NCBI RefSeq assembly: GCF_947496195.1
Contig: NZ_CANMBY010000002.1
Span: 558,001 to 622,000, forward strand
From: an uncultured Polaribacter sp.
GTDB taxonomy: Bacteria; Bacteroidota; Bacteroidia; Flavobacteriales; Flavobacteriaceae
Length of the DNA stretch: 64,000 nt
Direction: 5' to 3'
Under the pieces are notes generated by a model. That model worked only from the letters and a program-made list of their open reading frames with translations. It had not been told where the DNA came from and did not search any database. Positions 9,964 through 18,193 of this stretch are shown piece after piece (positions within the stretch are counted from its first letter, which is position 1; every line of letters starts with the position of its first letter). The position numbers and the translations under genes are program-made.

Positions 9964-10638
9964 TTAACAATTGTTATTTAGTGACTCATCACAACAATTA
10001 TCGTCTTTTACTAATTTACAAGAAACCACTGCTAATAAAGCTCCTAATATAGGTGCAACAACATACAACCATAAACCTTCTATATTACCAGAAACAATAT
10101 TAGGTCCTAAAGAACGAGCAGGATTCATACTTGCATTGGTAATTGGACCTGCAAAAATAGCCTCTAATAAAACAACACCACCAATAGCAATACCTGCAAT
10201 AACTCCAATTTCTTTACTTCCTGTAGAAACATTTATTATGGTAACCATTAAGAAAAAGGTTAATAATAACTCAAGCACAAAAGCGCGCCAAACATCCACT
10301 TTTGGTATGGTTGATCCTAAAAACTCACTCTCAGGAAAAAGAAAAAGCAAAATACCACTAGCTACAAAAGCGCCTAAAATCTGTACAATAATATATTTTG
10401 GTACTTCTTTCCATGCAAACTTTTTAGCATAAGCAAAAGCAATGGTAACTGCAGGATTAAAATGTGCTCCAGAAGTTTCGCCAAAAGCATAAATCATAGC
10501 CATAACAATTAAACCCCAAGTTAAACCAATACCTACATGAGTAACTGTACCACCAGTAACTTCGTTTATAGTCATAGCTCCACATCCACAAAAAACCATT
10601 GAAAATGTACCAATAAATTCAGAAATATATCTTTTCAT
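9964..10638 (-). CDS. Aquaporin (MIP family channel)
   Basis: A 224-residue major intrinsic protein with six membrane segments and both half-helix signatures: NPAVT (NPA at 61-63, after SGAHF) and NPARS (NPA at 172-174). The spacing and the residues after the second NPA (Arg-Ser) fit a channel for water or small neutral solutes; the sequence resembles water aquaporins more than GlpF, but selectivity is not proven. The C-terminal tail after residue 206 is unusually cysteine- and asparagine-rich (CKLVKDDNCCDESLNNNC). A CAAANNTA sequence at 10656-10663 just upstream could be its -7 element. Confidence 0.92.
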   Translation of the reverse strand: MKRYISEFIGTFSMVFCGCGAMTINEVTGGTVTHVGIGLTWGLIVMAMIYAFGETSGAHFNPAVTIAFAYAKKFAWKEVPKYIIVQILGAFVASGILLFLFPESEFLGSTIPKVDVWRAFVLELLLTFFLMVTIINVSTGSKEIGVIAGIAIGGVVLLEAIFAGPITNASMNPARSLGPNIVSGNIEGLWLYVVAPILGALLAVVSCKLVKDDNCCDESLNNNC

Positions 10639-10712
10639 TTTTTGCTAATAAAACACAAAGATACAATCCCTTATTTTAAGGTTTTGTTAACAATTGTCAT
10701 TTTCTGAAATTG

Positions 10713-10720
10713 TAATTTTG
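10713..10720 (+). promoter_or_regulatory. Putative -7 element (TAATTTTG) for the DUF2911 gene
   Basis: Matches the Bacteroidota -7 consensus TANNTTTG and lies 24 bases before the ATG at 10745. No well-spaced -33 TTTG is present (a TTG sits 16 bases upstream). Its position within the upstream extension of the reading frame argues that translation starts at 10745, not at 10694. Confidence 0.45.
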
Positions 10721-10744
10721 AAACAACTTATAAACACAATATCC

Positions 10745-11593
10745 ATGAAAAAAATAATACTATTTGTATTTGCAGCAACGATTTCTTTAGCTACAAATGC
10801 TCAAATTCAAACTCCAGCTCCAAGTCCTTTTCAAAAAACTGAACAAAAAGTTGGGTTAACAGACGTTACTTTAGAATACTCAAGACCAGGTATGAAAGGA
10901 AGAAAAATATTTGGTGGTTTAGAAGATTTTGGAAAAGTATGGAGAACAGGTGCAAACGAAAATACAAAACTTACTTTTTCTACAGATTTTATGGTAGATG
11001 GTAAAACTTTAAAGAAAGGTACTTATGCTTTATATACAATACCTGGTGAAAAAACTTGGGATGTAATATTATATACAGATGCAACAAATTGGGGGAATCC
11101 TAGAAAATGGGACGAAAGCAAAGTAGCTGCTAAAGTTACTGTTACACCAATTGAAATGCCTATGGATATTGAAACATTTACCATTACTTTTGATGATTTA
11201 ACAAACAGTTCTGCTGTGTTAGGCATTATGTGGGAAAGAATGTATGTACCATTTAAGTTTGAAGTACCAACAGATAAAATGGTTTCTTCTAGCATACAAA
11301 AAATAATGGCTGGCCCATCTGCAAATGATATGTATGGAGCTGCTGTATATTATTTAGAAGCTGGTAAAGACATTAACCAAGCAAAAGAATGGATAGACAA
11401 AGCTGTAGCAATGACTTCAGAAAGCCCACGTTTTTGGTATTTAAGACAACAATCTTTAATACATGCAAAAGCTGGAAACAAAAAAACGGCTATAGCTGCT
11501 GCTAAAAAATCTTTAGAATTAGCAACAAAAGCAAACAATGCAGGATATATTAAAATGAACAAAGCTTCTTTAAAAGAATGGGGAGCAATGTAA
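10745..11593 (+). CDS. Secreted DUF2911 domain protein
   Basis: A 282-residue exported protein of the DUF2911 family, common in Bacteroidota and without a known activity. An N-terminal signal peptide ending ATNAQ (about residues 1-19) is followed by the DUF2911 core with EYSRPGMKGRKIFGGL, GKVWRTGANENTKLTFSTD and KGTYALYTIPGEKTWDVILY. The C-terminal hundred residues look like a short helical TPR-like segment (DINQAKEWIDKAVAM ... RQQSLIHAKAGNKKTAIAAAKKSLELA). The ATG at 10745 is chosen because it gives a normal signal peptide and lies after a -7-like element. An intrinsic terminator follows directly, so it is probably monocistronic. Confidence 0.88.
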   Translation: MKKIILFVFAATISLATNAQIQTPAPSPFQKTEQKVGLTDVTLEYSRPGMKGRKIFGGLEDFGKVWRTGANENTKLTFSTDFMVDGKTLKKGTYALYTIPGEKTWDVILYTDATNWGNPRKWDESKVAAKVTVTPIEMPMDIETFTITFDDLTNSSAVLGIMWERMYVPFKFEVPTDKMVSSSIQKIMAGPSANDMYGAAVYYLEAGKDINQAKEWIDKAVAMTSESPRFWYLRQQSLIHAKAGNKKTAIAAAKKSLELATKANNAGYIKMNKASLKEWGAM

Positions 11594-11616
11594 TTTGATA
11601 CTCTTTTAAAATTATT

Positions 11617-11648
11617 AAAAATCTCAAGTGAAAGCTTGAGATTTTTTT
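11617..11648 (+). terminator. Intrinsic terminator after the DUF2911 gene
   Basis: A perfect 12-bp stem (AAAAATCTCAAG with CTTGAGATTTTT) around a 6-base loop, followed by a T run, 24 bases after the stop codon. Confidence 0.88.
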
Positions 11649-11732
11649 GTAAGAAAAAAGGGTGTTTTTGCCCTTGATATTCTTGTTTTAAAAACCGAAC
11701 TTCGCTTTATTATACTTAAATTGTTAACTTTT

Positions 11733-12344
11733 ATGAAGAACTTTAAAACTATTTTTTTCTTGATTGTTTTATCATTGTTTATATATGATTGTAATGATTC
11801 AAAAAAAAATGAAGAAAATTATGGTTTGCCTGAACACAGAATTGATAGTTTATCTGTCGTAATTAATCCTAGTAAATTTGATAATTGGAAAAGTCTTTTA
11901 GAAAAAATTGACAATATTGTATGCAATGACAGCATTCCAAAATTAGTTATTAAATCTAATAATAGAATTAAAAATATATATTTGGGAAACCCTTGTTGGT
12001 TAAAATATGCCTGTATACTTATTAAGCAAAAGAATGTCATTGAAATTTACAATGACTCTGTTATTAAAATGAATGAGTTTTTTCCAATCGATAGTTTAGA
12101 AAATATATTGTACCGAGATTTTCATAATAATGGGAGAAATGAGAATTTATTACAAAGTCCAGAAAAATTGTTATTTCAAATTTCTTATGACCAACAAAGT
12201 TTAGAAAACTTGGAAAGACAATTAAATGATCTAGTTGAAAAGTTTGAGAAAATTTCAAAAAATCGAAATATCAATATCTGGTTTAATGAAAGATTAACCG
12301 AAATAGAAACCCCTCCTCCTCCATCTGAAAATAAAACTTTCTGA
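11733..12344 (+). CDS. Hypothetical exported protein
   Basis: A 203-residue protein I do not recognise. The first 20 residues are a basic start plus a hydrophobic stretch (FFLIVLSLFIYDCND), suggesting a signal sequence. A Cys follows it, but the residue before it is Asp, so this is not a canonical lipobox. The rest is Asn/Ile-rich and soluble, with two other Cys and a Pro-rich C-terminus (ETPPPPSE). The ATG at 11733 is preferred over an in-frame TTG at 11721. It stands alone between a terminator and a convergent gene. Its extreme AT content and lack of known domains suggest a lineage-specific gene. Confidence 0.55.
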   Translation: MKNFKTIFFLIVLSLFIYDCNDSKKNEENYGLPEHRIDSLSVVINPSKFDNWKSLLEKIDNIVCNDSIPKLVIKSNNRIKNIYLGNPCWLKYACILIKQKNVIEIYNDSVIKMNEFFPIDSLENILYRDFHNNGRNENLLQSPEKLLFQISYDQQSLENLERQLNDLVEKFEKISKNRNINIWFNERLTEIETPPPPSENKTF

Positions 12345-12501
12345 AAATGAATAAAAAAGACACCTCAACAATTGCTATTATTTATACTGTAAATTTGGTA
12401 AGACAAATGATTGTTCTTTAAATCTGGCTTTATTACATAAGTAGTAATGTTTGTTGATATTTTCTACAACAAAATTATAACCTAAACTGTTTGTGAAATA
12501 C

Positions 12502-12924
12502 TCAACCTACTTTTCTTAATTTATTTTCTTGCTTAAAGTATTTTAATATACTTTTTGGTGGAGTTATGGTTTGCCAATTTTCATAATCAAACCAAAATAA
12601 TTCTCTAGTAATTGTAGTTGTTAATACATTTTTAGCATCAAAAAAACTTATATCTACAACCATAGTATTTTTTGTAACAAACAAGTCTCTAAATTGTAGA
12701 GCTATACTAAAATGCTGAGTAAATAAAAGAGGTTTGTATTGGTGTATAACATCGTTCTTTTTTTCTAAACCTACTTTTTGTTTATTTAGTTTATGGCCTG
12801 TAAATCCATTTACATGTAAAAAAGTGTCTAATAATTTAGAAGAATATTTTAAAAAGGCAGCATTTTGCATCACCATAAAATCGTTTACATCTTCGCCTTT
12901 TACTTTATAATTTCTTTGAAACAT
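12502..12924 (-). CDS. Hotdog-fold thioesterase-like protein
   Basis: A 140-residue protein resembling the acyl-CoA/acyl-ACP thioesterase (4HBT, YbgC-type) families. It begins with a first strand FQRNYKVKGEDVNDFMVMQNAAFLKYSSKLLDTFL, as in FabM/YbgC-like proteins (boundary positions followed by a long helix). Later strands TQHFSIALQFRDL, NTMVVDISFFDAKNVLTTTITRELFWFDYENWQTITPPKSI fit the last hotdog sheets and the usual tail. The usual catalytic Asp of YbgC is not securely placed, so the assignment rests on overall pattern only. It is flanked by non-coding DNA on both sides and is probably monocistronic. Confidence 0.5.
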   Translation of the reverse strand: MFQRNYKVKGEDVNDFMVMQNAAFLKYSSKLLDTFLHVNGFTGHKLNKQKVGLEKKNDVIHQYKPLLFTQHFSIALQFRDLFVTKNTMVVDISFFDAKNVLTTTITRELFWFDYENWQTITPPKSILKYFKQENKLRKVG

Positions 12925-13084
12925 GTTTTTTGGTTTTTAAATTTTGGGTGTAGTTAGCTATCATCAACTTAAAAAGTGATGAAAAAAAGTAGATAAATGA
13001 ATGTATAATTTAAAATGAGTACTCCACCCATTTATCTACCAAGTGTATTTCTTTACTAAGATTTTTCTTTCTAAAATTGGATTA

Positions 13085-13954
13085 CTAAAAAGTTCTAGAA
13101 ATGTTAAATCCTAAATGGATGTCACCTCCAAAAAAATCGCCAGTAGTTTCTGCGATAAAACTTTTTTCAATCATCGTAATTGCATTCGATAAAATCAATT
13201 GAAATACATGACCACCTGTTTCAATATCTACCCCAAAACCTAGGGCATTTCTAGTATTTATAGAAACAGATTCGTTAAATTGATGATAATATTCGCCATT
13301 TAAAGATACTCTGTTGCTTAATTTTATTCTGGCACCAAAGCCTAACGCAAAAATATCATGTGGGTCTTCTGCAATAGTTACAGTGTTTCTGTGAATATAG
13401 GTAGGTGAAACTTGATATGAGAACGATTTACTTACCTTTCTAGCTATTAAAACTTGACCTACATAAGATAGGTTTTCAGAAAAACTTCTTTGTACTAATG
13501 GAAAAGGCTCTTCTAAAGTTTTTGCAGCTACACTACCAAATAAAGAAATTGCAAAAGGAAAAGATTTATCGCCAGTTCTCTGCTTAAATAAGCTGTATTT
13601 TAAAAACATATCATAGGTTTTTTCGAAACTACTTCTACCAAAACCGCCTGTTAAATTATCTGTAAAACCATACTCTAAAGAAAAGCGAATGTTAGATTCA
13701 TCTAATCCAAAAAGATCATCAAAACCAGAATTTATTCTTCCAAATCTATGAGAAATAATAAATTCTAATTGTTTGGCTTTTCTGTTTTCTACAGAATGTC
13801 CGTTTAAAATTCTTGTACCTTTAAAGGTCGAAGTAACTATGTTGTCTTTATCATTAGTTACTGTTTCTTTATCTAAGATATCTAATAAATCATCTTGACT
13901 AAAACATAACATAGATGATGCTAAGAAAACAAATGTGAGTAAAAACTTGTTCAT
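13085..13954 (-). CDS. DUF5777 family outer-membrane beta-barrel protein (copy A)
   Basis: A 289-residue exported protein with a signal peptide (about residues 1-19) and repeated amphipathic strands ending in a C-terminal Phe (GGDIHLGFNISRTF), as expected for an outer-membrane barrel. The early FKGTRILNGHSVENRKAKQLEFIISHRFG stretch is the DUF5777 signature. It follows a YceI gene two bases downstream and a cytochrome c gene before that, in one transcript. Copy B at 17193-18116 shares this layout (FKTTRLGLMHSIETRK, LEYAFTDN, IHRAS). The function is unknown. Association with YceI and cytochrome c suggests a role at the cell envelope in lipid or redox chemistry, by inference. Confidence 0.82.
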   Translation of the reverse strand: MNKFLLTFVFLASSMLCFSQDDLLDILDKETVTNDKDNIVTSTFKGTRILNGHSVENRKAKQLEFIISHRFGRINSGFDDLFGLDESNIRFSLEYGFTDNLTGGFGRSSFEKTYDMFLKYSLFKQRTGDKSFPFAISLFGSVAAKTLEEPFPLVQRSFSENLSYVGQVLIARKVSKSFSYQVSPTYIHRNTVTIAEDPHDIFALGFGARIKLSNRVSLNGEYYHQFNESVSINTRNALGFGVDIETGGHVFQLILSNAITMIEKSFIAETTGDFFGGDIHLGFNISRTF

Positions 13955-13956
13955 AA

Positions 13957-14511
13957 TTATTTGGTGTATGGTTGGTGATTAAATTTGAATGTAACTTTTA
14001 TATTTTCTGCTATATTCATAAATACAATTTTTGGAATCTTAATTTTGTAATCTTTTAAAGCTACTATAAAATTACCATCTACATCTATTGCATTATTTGC
14101 CTTTTTAAAATTTGCTTTTATTTCTACATTTTTAGAAACGCCATGTATAGTTAACACTCCTTTTACTGTGTGTTCTTTTTTAGTATCACTCATATTTTTA
14201 AAGTCTGTGATAGTTCCTTTAAATGTTGCTGTTGGGTATTTATCAGACTCTATGTAATTCTCATTAAAATGTTCTTGCATTAAGGCTTTTTCGAATGTAA
14301 AATCTATCATTTTCATTTGAATAGCCATTTCACCTGTTTCTACATTTATAATACTTAATACATCTTTATTATCTGCAGTAATGTTTTCTAAAGGTGCTTT
14401 AGAGAAAAAATTAATATCACCAGTTTTGGTAAAAAATTTGTCTTGTGCTTTGCTGTTTAAAATAAGCAAGAAGCAACTAATTACTGTTATTATAATTTTA
14501 TTAGTTTTCAT
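13957..14511 (-). CDS. YceI-like lipid-binding protein (copy A)
   Basis: A 184-residue secreted YceI-domain protein; family members form a lipocalin-like barrel that binds isoprenoid chains. A signal peptide ends near SKAQD (about residue 22). The domain shows EHFNENYIESDKYPTATFKGTI, the strongest YceI signature, then VKGVLTIHGVSKNVEIKANF and the closing strand IKVTFKFNHQPY. It sits between the cytochrome c gene (10 bases upstream) and DUF5777 copy A (2 bases downstream). Its counterpart at 16658-17203 keeps the same motifs, which implies duplication of the YceI-DUF5777 pair. Confidence 0.88.
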   Translation of the reverse strand: MKTNKIIITVISCFLLILNSKAQDKFFTKTGDINFFSKAPLENITADNKDVLSIINVETGEMAIQMKMIDFTFEKALMQEHFNENYIESDKYPTATFKGTITDFKNMSDTKKEHTVKGVLTIHGVSKNVEIKANFKKANNAIDVDGNFIVALKDYKIKIPKIVFMNIAENIKVTFKFNHQPYTK

Positions 14512-14521
14512 ATGTATTCTT

Positions 14522-14863
14522 TTAATTATTTATAGCTCCTGAATCTACCCAACAACTAATTGCTTGTATTTCTGCATCTGTTAAAGTACTACCTATTGGC
14601 ATTTTTCTAGAAACTACTTGAGATTTTACATTACTCGCATTTCCACTTACGCCTTGGTAAGTAGTAAGGTTAGGAAAGTTACCTCCTGTTCCATGACATT
14701 GTACGCAATTAGCATCTATAATTGGTTTTACTTCAGCAGAAAAGGTTACTGTTGTACAAGGATCTATTTCTTGCTCTTCGTCTATATTAGTTAAACAAGA
14801 AGAAAAAACAACTCCTAAGCACAATATGAAATACTGTTTTTTAATTTTTAAAGTGTTAAACAT
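14522..14863 (-). CDS. Mono-haem cytochrome c lipoprotein
   Basis: A 113-residue lipoprotein with one covalent-haem motif CVQCH (Cys at 53 and 56, His at 57), preceded by VKPIIDANC as in small c-type cytochromes. The signal peptide ends in a lipobox-like VFSSC (Cys about residue 23). The Met of MPIGSTLTDAEIQAISCWVDSGA is a likely sixth haem ligand, and the final helix is typical of cytochrome c. It is the first gene of the minus-strand YceI/DUF5777 unit, 10 bases before YceI. It probably carries electrons on the periplasmic or outer-membrane side; the partner is unknown. Confidence 0.85.
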   Translation of the reverse strand: MFNTLKIKKQYFILCLGVVFSSCLTNIDEEQEIDPCTTVTFSAEVKPIIDANCVQCHGTGGNFPNLTTYQGVSGNASNVKSQVVSRKMPIGSTLTDAEIQAISCWVDSGAINN

Positions 14864-15004
14864 TTTAGTTGAATTTTAATATTACAATGTAAAGTAATGA
14901 AAATAAAGCAACTTAAAAGCTAACAACTTTTATTAAGAGGAAAGAATTTAGGCTAAAAACGAAAAAAAAGCATTAAAAAGTAATCGAATTTAAAAGAAAA
15001 TAAG

Positions 15005-16093
15005 CTACATATTTAGCCATTGTTTAAATTCGGCAGCCTTATTTTTACTTATAATAATGTCTTCTGAGGTTTTAGATTGTAAGACAATTTTTAACTGGCT
15101 TTTACCATATTTTATAATCTTATCTATAGCTGTAATACTGATAATAAATTGTCTGTTTGCTCTAAAAAATAAAGCTGAATTTAAGTTGGTACACATATCA
15201 TCTAAGCTCATATTAGTTGTAGAACGTTTGCCATCAAAACAAACCACATATGTAATAGTGTTTTCTGTATACACATATGCAATATCATCTATATTTACAG
15301 GTACAAGCTCGTTTCTAACATAAGTAAGGATTCTTCTTTTTTCTTTTTCTAAAGATTCTTCTACAGTTTTAATTTTGTTAGGCTGTTCAGCTACTTTTTC
15401 TTTATAAGAAACTAAATCTGTATTTAATTTAGAAAGATTTATTACTTCTGATGAAAGTTTAGAATTTCTTAATTCTAATTGTTTCTCATAAGAACTACCA
15501 ATAGTTCTAACAGCTAAGAATGATAAAACTATTACTAAAACACCCATTACTAAAAAAATTAGGTAAAAATTTGTTTTTAAAGCATTTAACTGTTCGTTTA
15601 TACTACTAATATTTACATTTGCAGCTACAATTAAGTCGGATGATTTTACTGGTGAAATATGTATAATTTCTGCATAATCTTTATTTTCTGAATCTATTAA
15701 AACTGCATATAAATCATCAGAATTATTTTTTTCTTTTAAAGAGTTTAAAAGTGTTTGATTAGAGTTTACATTTTGACCAACTTTGGTTTTATCTGGATTT
15801 ACAACCTCTTTACCTCCCCAATTAAAGACAGTAATAAACCAAGCATCATTTTTAGAACCTTCTACAATCTGTTGAATGTTGGTAATTATTTTATCTTTTT
15901 CTAAACCTGAAGATAGTTGAAAATCTATCATTTTAGAAATTTCATTAGCCTCTCTTTTACTAGATTCAACTTGAACTTCTATGAGTTGGTTAGCACTAAC
16001 TTTAATAAAATATGTAGAAGCAAATAAAGCTACCAGTAAGAAAACTAAAGCAATAGATAAAAAGGTTAAAAAGTATAATCTGTCTTTTTTCAT
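15005..16093 (-). CDS. Membrane Cache-domain sensor with C-terminal LytTR DNA-binding domain
   Basis: A 362-residue one-component regulator. It has an N-terminal transmembrane helix (about residues 8-30) and an extracytoplasmic Cache-like sensor (about 35-175, with WFITVFNWGGKEVVNPDKTKVGQNV). A second helix (about 180-200) is followed by a coiled coil (about 210-260) and a LytTR domain (about 265-362, with IDDIAYVYTENTITYVVCFDGK and FFRANRQFIISITAIDKI). Most LytTR proteins are response regulators; here the DNA-binding domain is attached directly to a membrane sensor, with no receiver domain. An ATG at 16138 in the same frame is less likely, because the shorter start places the basic residues right before the first helix. 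It lies between the two YceI/DUF5777 units, which makes them its likely targets. Confidence 0.85.
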   Translation of the reverse strand: MKKDRLYFLTFLSIALVFLLVALFASTYFIKVSANQLIEVQVESSKREANEISKMIDFQLSSGLEKDKIITNIQQIVEGSKNDAWFITVFNWGGKEVVNPDKTKVGQNVNSNQTLLNSLKEKNNSDDLYAVLIDSENKDYAEIIHISPVKSSDLIVAANVNISSINEQLNALKTNFYLIFLVMGVLVIVLSFLAVRTIGSSYEKQLELRNSKLSSEVINLSKLNTDLVSYKEKVAEQPNKIKTVEESLEKEKRRILTYVRNELVPVNIDDIAYVYTENTITYVVCFDGKRSTTNMSLDDMCTNLNSALFFRANRQFIISITAIDKIIKYGKSQLKIVLQSKTSEDIIISKNKAAEFKQWLNM

Positions 16094-16224
16094 TGTAAAA
16101 AATAAAGTCGAAAGATAACATTTATCTTCCCTTTTCATAAAATATTTTCCTCTTTAAGTCTATTTTTTCCTTTTCGCTCTTTTTTTTATAGATAAAATAA
16201 GTAAAAAGTATTTTCTTTGGAGTA

Positions 16225-16665
16225 ATGAAAAAAAGTGAAAATCTCTTTTTATTAATTGCTTTTTTACTCATAGCAATATGTACATATTTTTATGTATTTC
16301 CTTTATTAAAGAATTCTAATGAACCTTTAACAAAAGAAGTTGCAGAACTAACTATAGATGCAAATTTGTTAGTAAAGTCTTTTGCAATTGATGAGCAAAA
16401 AAGTAACGAATTATACGCAGGTAAAATCATAGAAGTTACAGGTACAATAAAAGAGATTACTTATTATAACAATAGAACTACCATCATATTAAATCATAAA
16501 AACAGAAATAGTTTTGGTGTTATTTGTGATTTAAACCATACAGAAGAAAAAAAATCACAGTTTTTAAAACCAAATCAAAAAATTCGAGTAAAAGGAATTT
16601 GTAAAGGTTATTTAAAAGACGTTATTTTACTAAATTGTTCTATTGAAGTTTTAACTAATGAATAA
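16225..16665 (+). CDS. Membrane-anchored OB-fold (tRNA_anti-like) protein
   Basis: A 146-residue protein with an N-terminal membrane anchor or uncleaved signal (about residues 8-28), then an OB-fold of the tRNA_anti-like type. The core is AGKIIEVTGTIKEITYYNNRTTIILNHK, IRVKGICKGYLKDVILLNCSIEV. Such proteins in Bacteroidota often stand beside YceI genes and are assumed to be envelope proteins rather than nucleic-acid binders; the function is unknown. Its stop overlaps the next YceI start by 8 bases (16658-16665), so the two are translationally coupled. It diverges from the LytTR regulator, 131 bases away. Confidence 0.75.
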   Translation: MKKSENLFLLIAFLLIAICTYFYVFPLLKNSNEPLTKEVAELTIDANLLVKSFAIDEQKSNELYAGKIIEVTGTIKEITYYNNRTTIILNHKNRNSFGVICDLNHTEEKKSQFLKPNQKIRVKGICKGYLKDVILLNCSIEVLTNE

Positions 16666-17203
16666 AATTTTACTTTTTTTATTATTATCTTTCTTTATGG
16701 CTGATTTATCATCAGCTCAAAATCAACAAATTGCAAGACAAGGTCAAGTTTCTTTTTTCTCTTACACTTCTGTAGAAAATATTGAAGCCAATAACAATCA
16801 GGTTTTAAGCATCATAGATTATAGCAAAAGTAAAATTGCTGTAAGTATGTTAATGCGTGCATTTGTGTTTAAGAAAGATTTAATGTATGAGCATTTCAAT
16901 GAAAGTTATATAGAATCAGATTTGTATCCGAAAGCCAATTTTGAAGGTATTATTATAGATTTTGATGAAAACTTAGCATCACAAACTAAAATTATTAAAG
17001 GGCAACTTTCTATTCATGGTGTAACTAAAGACATCGAAATTAAAACTAAAATTCAGAAAAATAAGGGTAATTATACTTTAGATGGTGAGTTTGATGTTTT
17101 AGTAAAAGATTTTAAAATTAACATTCCTCCTATTCTTGCGAGTAATATCGCAAAAACCATAGCCATTAAATTTAGATTTCAATATCAACCTTATGAAGAA
17201 TAA
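16658..17203 (+). CDS. YceI-like lipid-binding protein (copy B)
   Basis: A 181-residue secreted YceI protein, paralogous to the gene at 13957-14511. A signal peptide ends near SSAQN (about residue 21). EHFNESYIESDLYPKANFEG and IKGQLSIHGVTKDIEIKTK match the conserved YceI segments, and the end KFRFQYQPY is nearly the same as in copy A. It overlaps both neighbours: 8 bases with the OB-fold gene and 11 bases with DUF5777 copy B. Family knowledge suggests isoprenoid or quinone-like ligand binding in the periplasm. Confidence 0.88.
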   Translation: MNKILLFLLLSFFMADLSSAQNQQIARQGQVSFFSYTSVENIEANNNQVLSIIDYSKSKIAVSMLMRAFVFKKDLMYEHFNESYIESDLYPKANFEGIIIDFDENLASQTKIIKGQLSIHGVTKDIEIKTKIQKNKGNYTLDGEFDVLVKDFKINIPPILASNIAKTIAIKFRFQYQPYEE

Positions 17204-18116
17204 ATTTATACATAAAAGCATTTTATTTATTTGTATTGCTATTATAACAAGCATACAATCACAAAGTCTGTTAGATAAATTAGACAAAGAGTTTTCTAAT
17301 ATAGTGTTTGACGAAATTGCAACGTTTAAGACAACTAGATTAGGATTAATGCATTCTATAGAAACTCGTAAAAAAGGTGCTTTACAACTAAGTTTATATT
17401 TTAGATACTGGGATACACCAAATGCTACAGGTCAAAAATTTTTAGCAGATGAAGTTAGCACAAGATATGGTTTAGAATATGCATTTACTGATAATTTTAC
17501 TTTTGGTTTAGGATATACAAATTTTGATAAAATTGCTGATGGATTTTTAAAATATCGTTTACTAAAACAAAAAAATAAAGATAAAAAAGGCTGGTTTAGC
17601 TTAACATTAGTACAAACATTATCACATAGAAAAGTAGAAAATACAAGTGGTAATTTATATCAACCTTCTACTTCATCAGAAGACATTTATGCTTTTGTTA
17701 CACAAGCTTTATTTGCTAGAAAGTTTAATCCAAATTTATCTATACAAATAGCACCAACTTTTATTCATAGGGCGTCAAACTCTAATTCTAATGATGCTAA
17801 CAATCAATTTGCTATTGGTTTTGGAGGTAGACATAAAATTACAAAACATACATCTTTAGTTTCTGAATACAATTATGTAGTAAACCCAGTTAAATCTTTT
17901 GATACCTACAATACATTTATGATAGGTGTTAATTGGGAAGTAAGTGATTTAATGCTACAGTTTCATTTAACCAATGCCAGAAACTTTGCAGAAGATACTT
18001 TTTTAACACAGACTACAAATAACTTTAATTTTAAAGATCCTAATTTGCATTTTGGTGTAAATGCTACTTACATTATTCACACTAAAAAGAAGAAAATAAA
18101 AGAAATAACAGATTAA
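17193..18116 (+). CDS. DUF5777 family outer-membrane beta-barrel protein (copy B)
   Basis: A 307-residue barrel-like protein, paralogue of the gene at 13085-13954. A signal peptide (about residues 1-23) precedes FKTTRLGLMHSIETRKKGALQLSLYFRYW, the family signature. Alternating strands follow, such as GLEYAFTDNFTFGLGYTNFD and IAPTFIHRASN. Unlike copy A, it ends in a Lys-rich tail (HTKKKKIKEITD) instead of the terminal Phe typical of outer-membrane barrels. That tail could be a short extension that changes assembly. It overlaps the YceI gene by 11 bases and is followed by a strong terminator. Confidence 0.82.
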   Translation: MKNKFIHKSILFICIAIITSIQSQSLLDKLDKEFSNIVFDEIATFKTTRLGLMHSIETRKKGALQLSLYFRYWDTPNATGQKFLADEVSTRYGLEYAFTDNFTFGLGYTNFDKIADGFLKYRLLKQKNKDKKGWFSLTLVQTLSHRKVENTSGNLYQPSTSSEDIYAFVTQALFARKFNPNLSIQIAPTFIHRASNSNSNDANNQFAIGFGGRHKITKHTSLVSEYNYVVNPVKSFDTYNTFMIGVNWEVSDLMLQFHLTNARNFAEDTFLTQTTNNFNFKDPNLHFGVNATYIIHTKKKKIKEITD

Positions 18117-18144
18117 TATTTTATTATATAAAGCTTTTAATAAA

Positions 18145-18176
18145 TAAAAAAGCATCCTAAAAGGATGCTTTTTTAT
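18145..18176. terminator. Bidirectional intrinsic terminator between DUF5777 copy B and carB
   Basis: Stem AGCATCC/GGATGCT extended by A/T pairs, loop of five bases, with an A run before and a T run after, so it serves both converging genes. Confidence 0.9.
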
Positions 18177-18193
18177 TTGTAATCGTAATAAAA

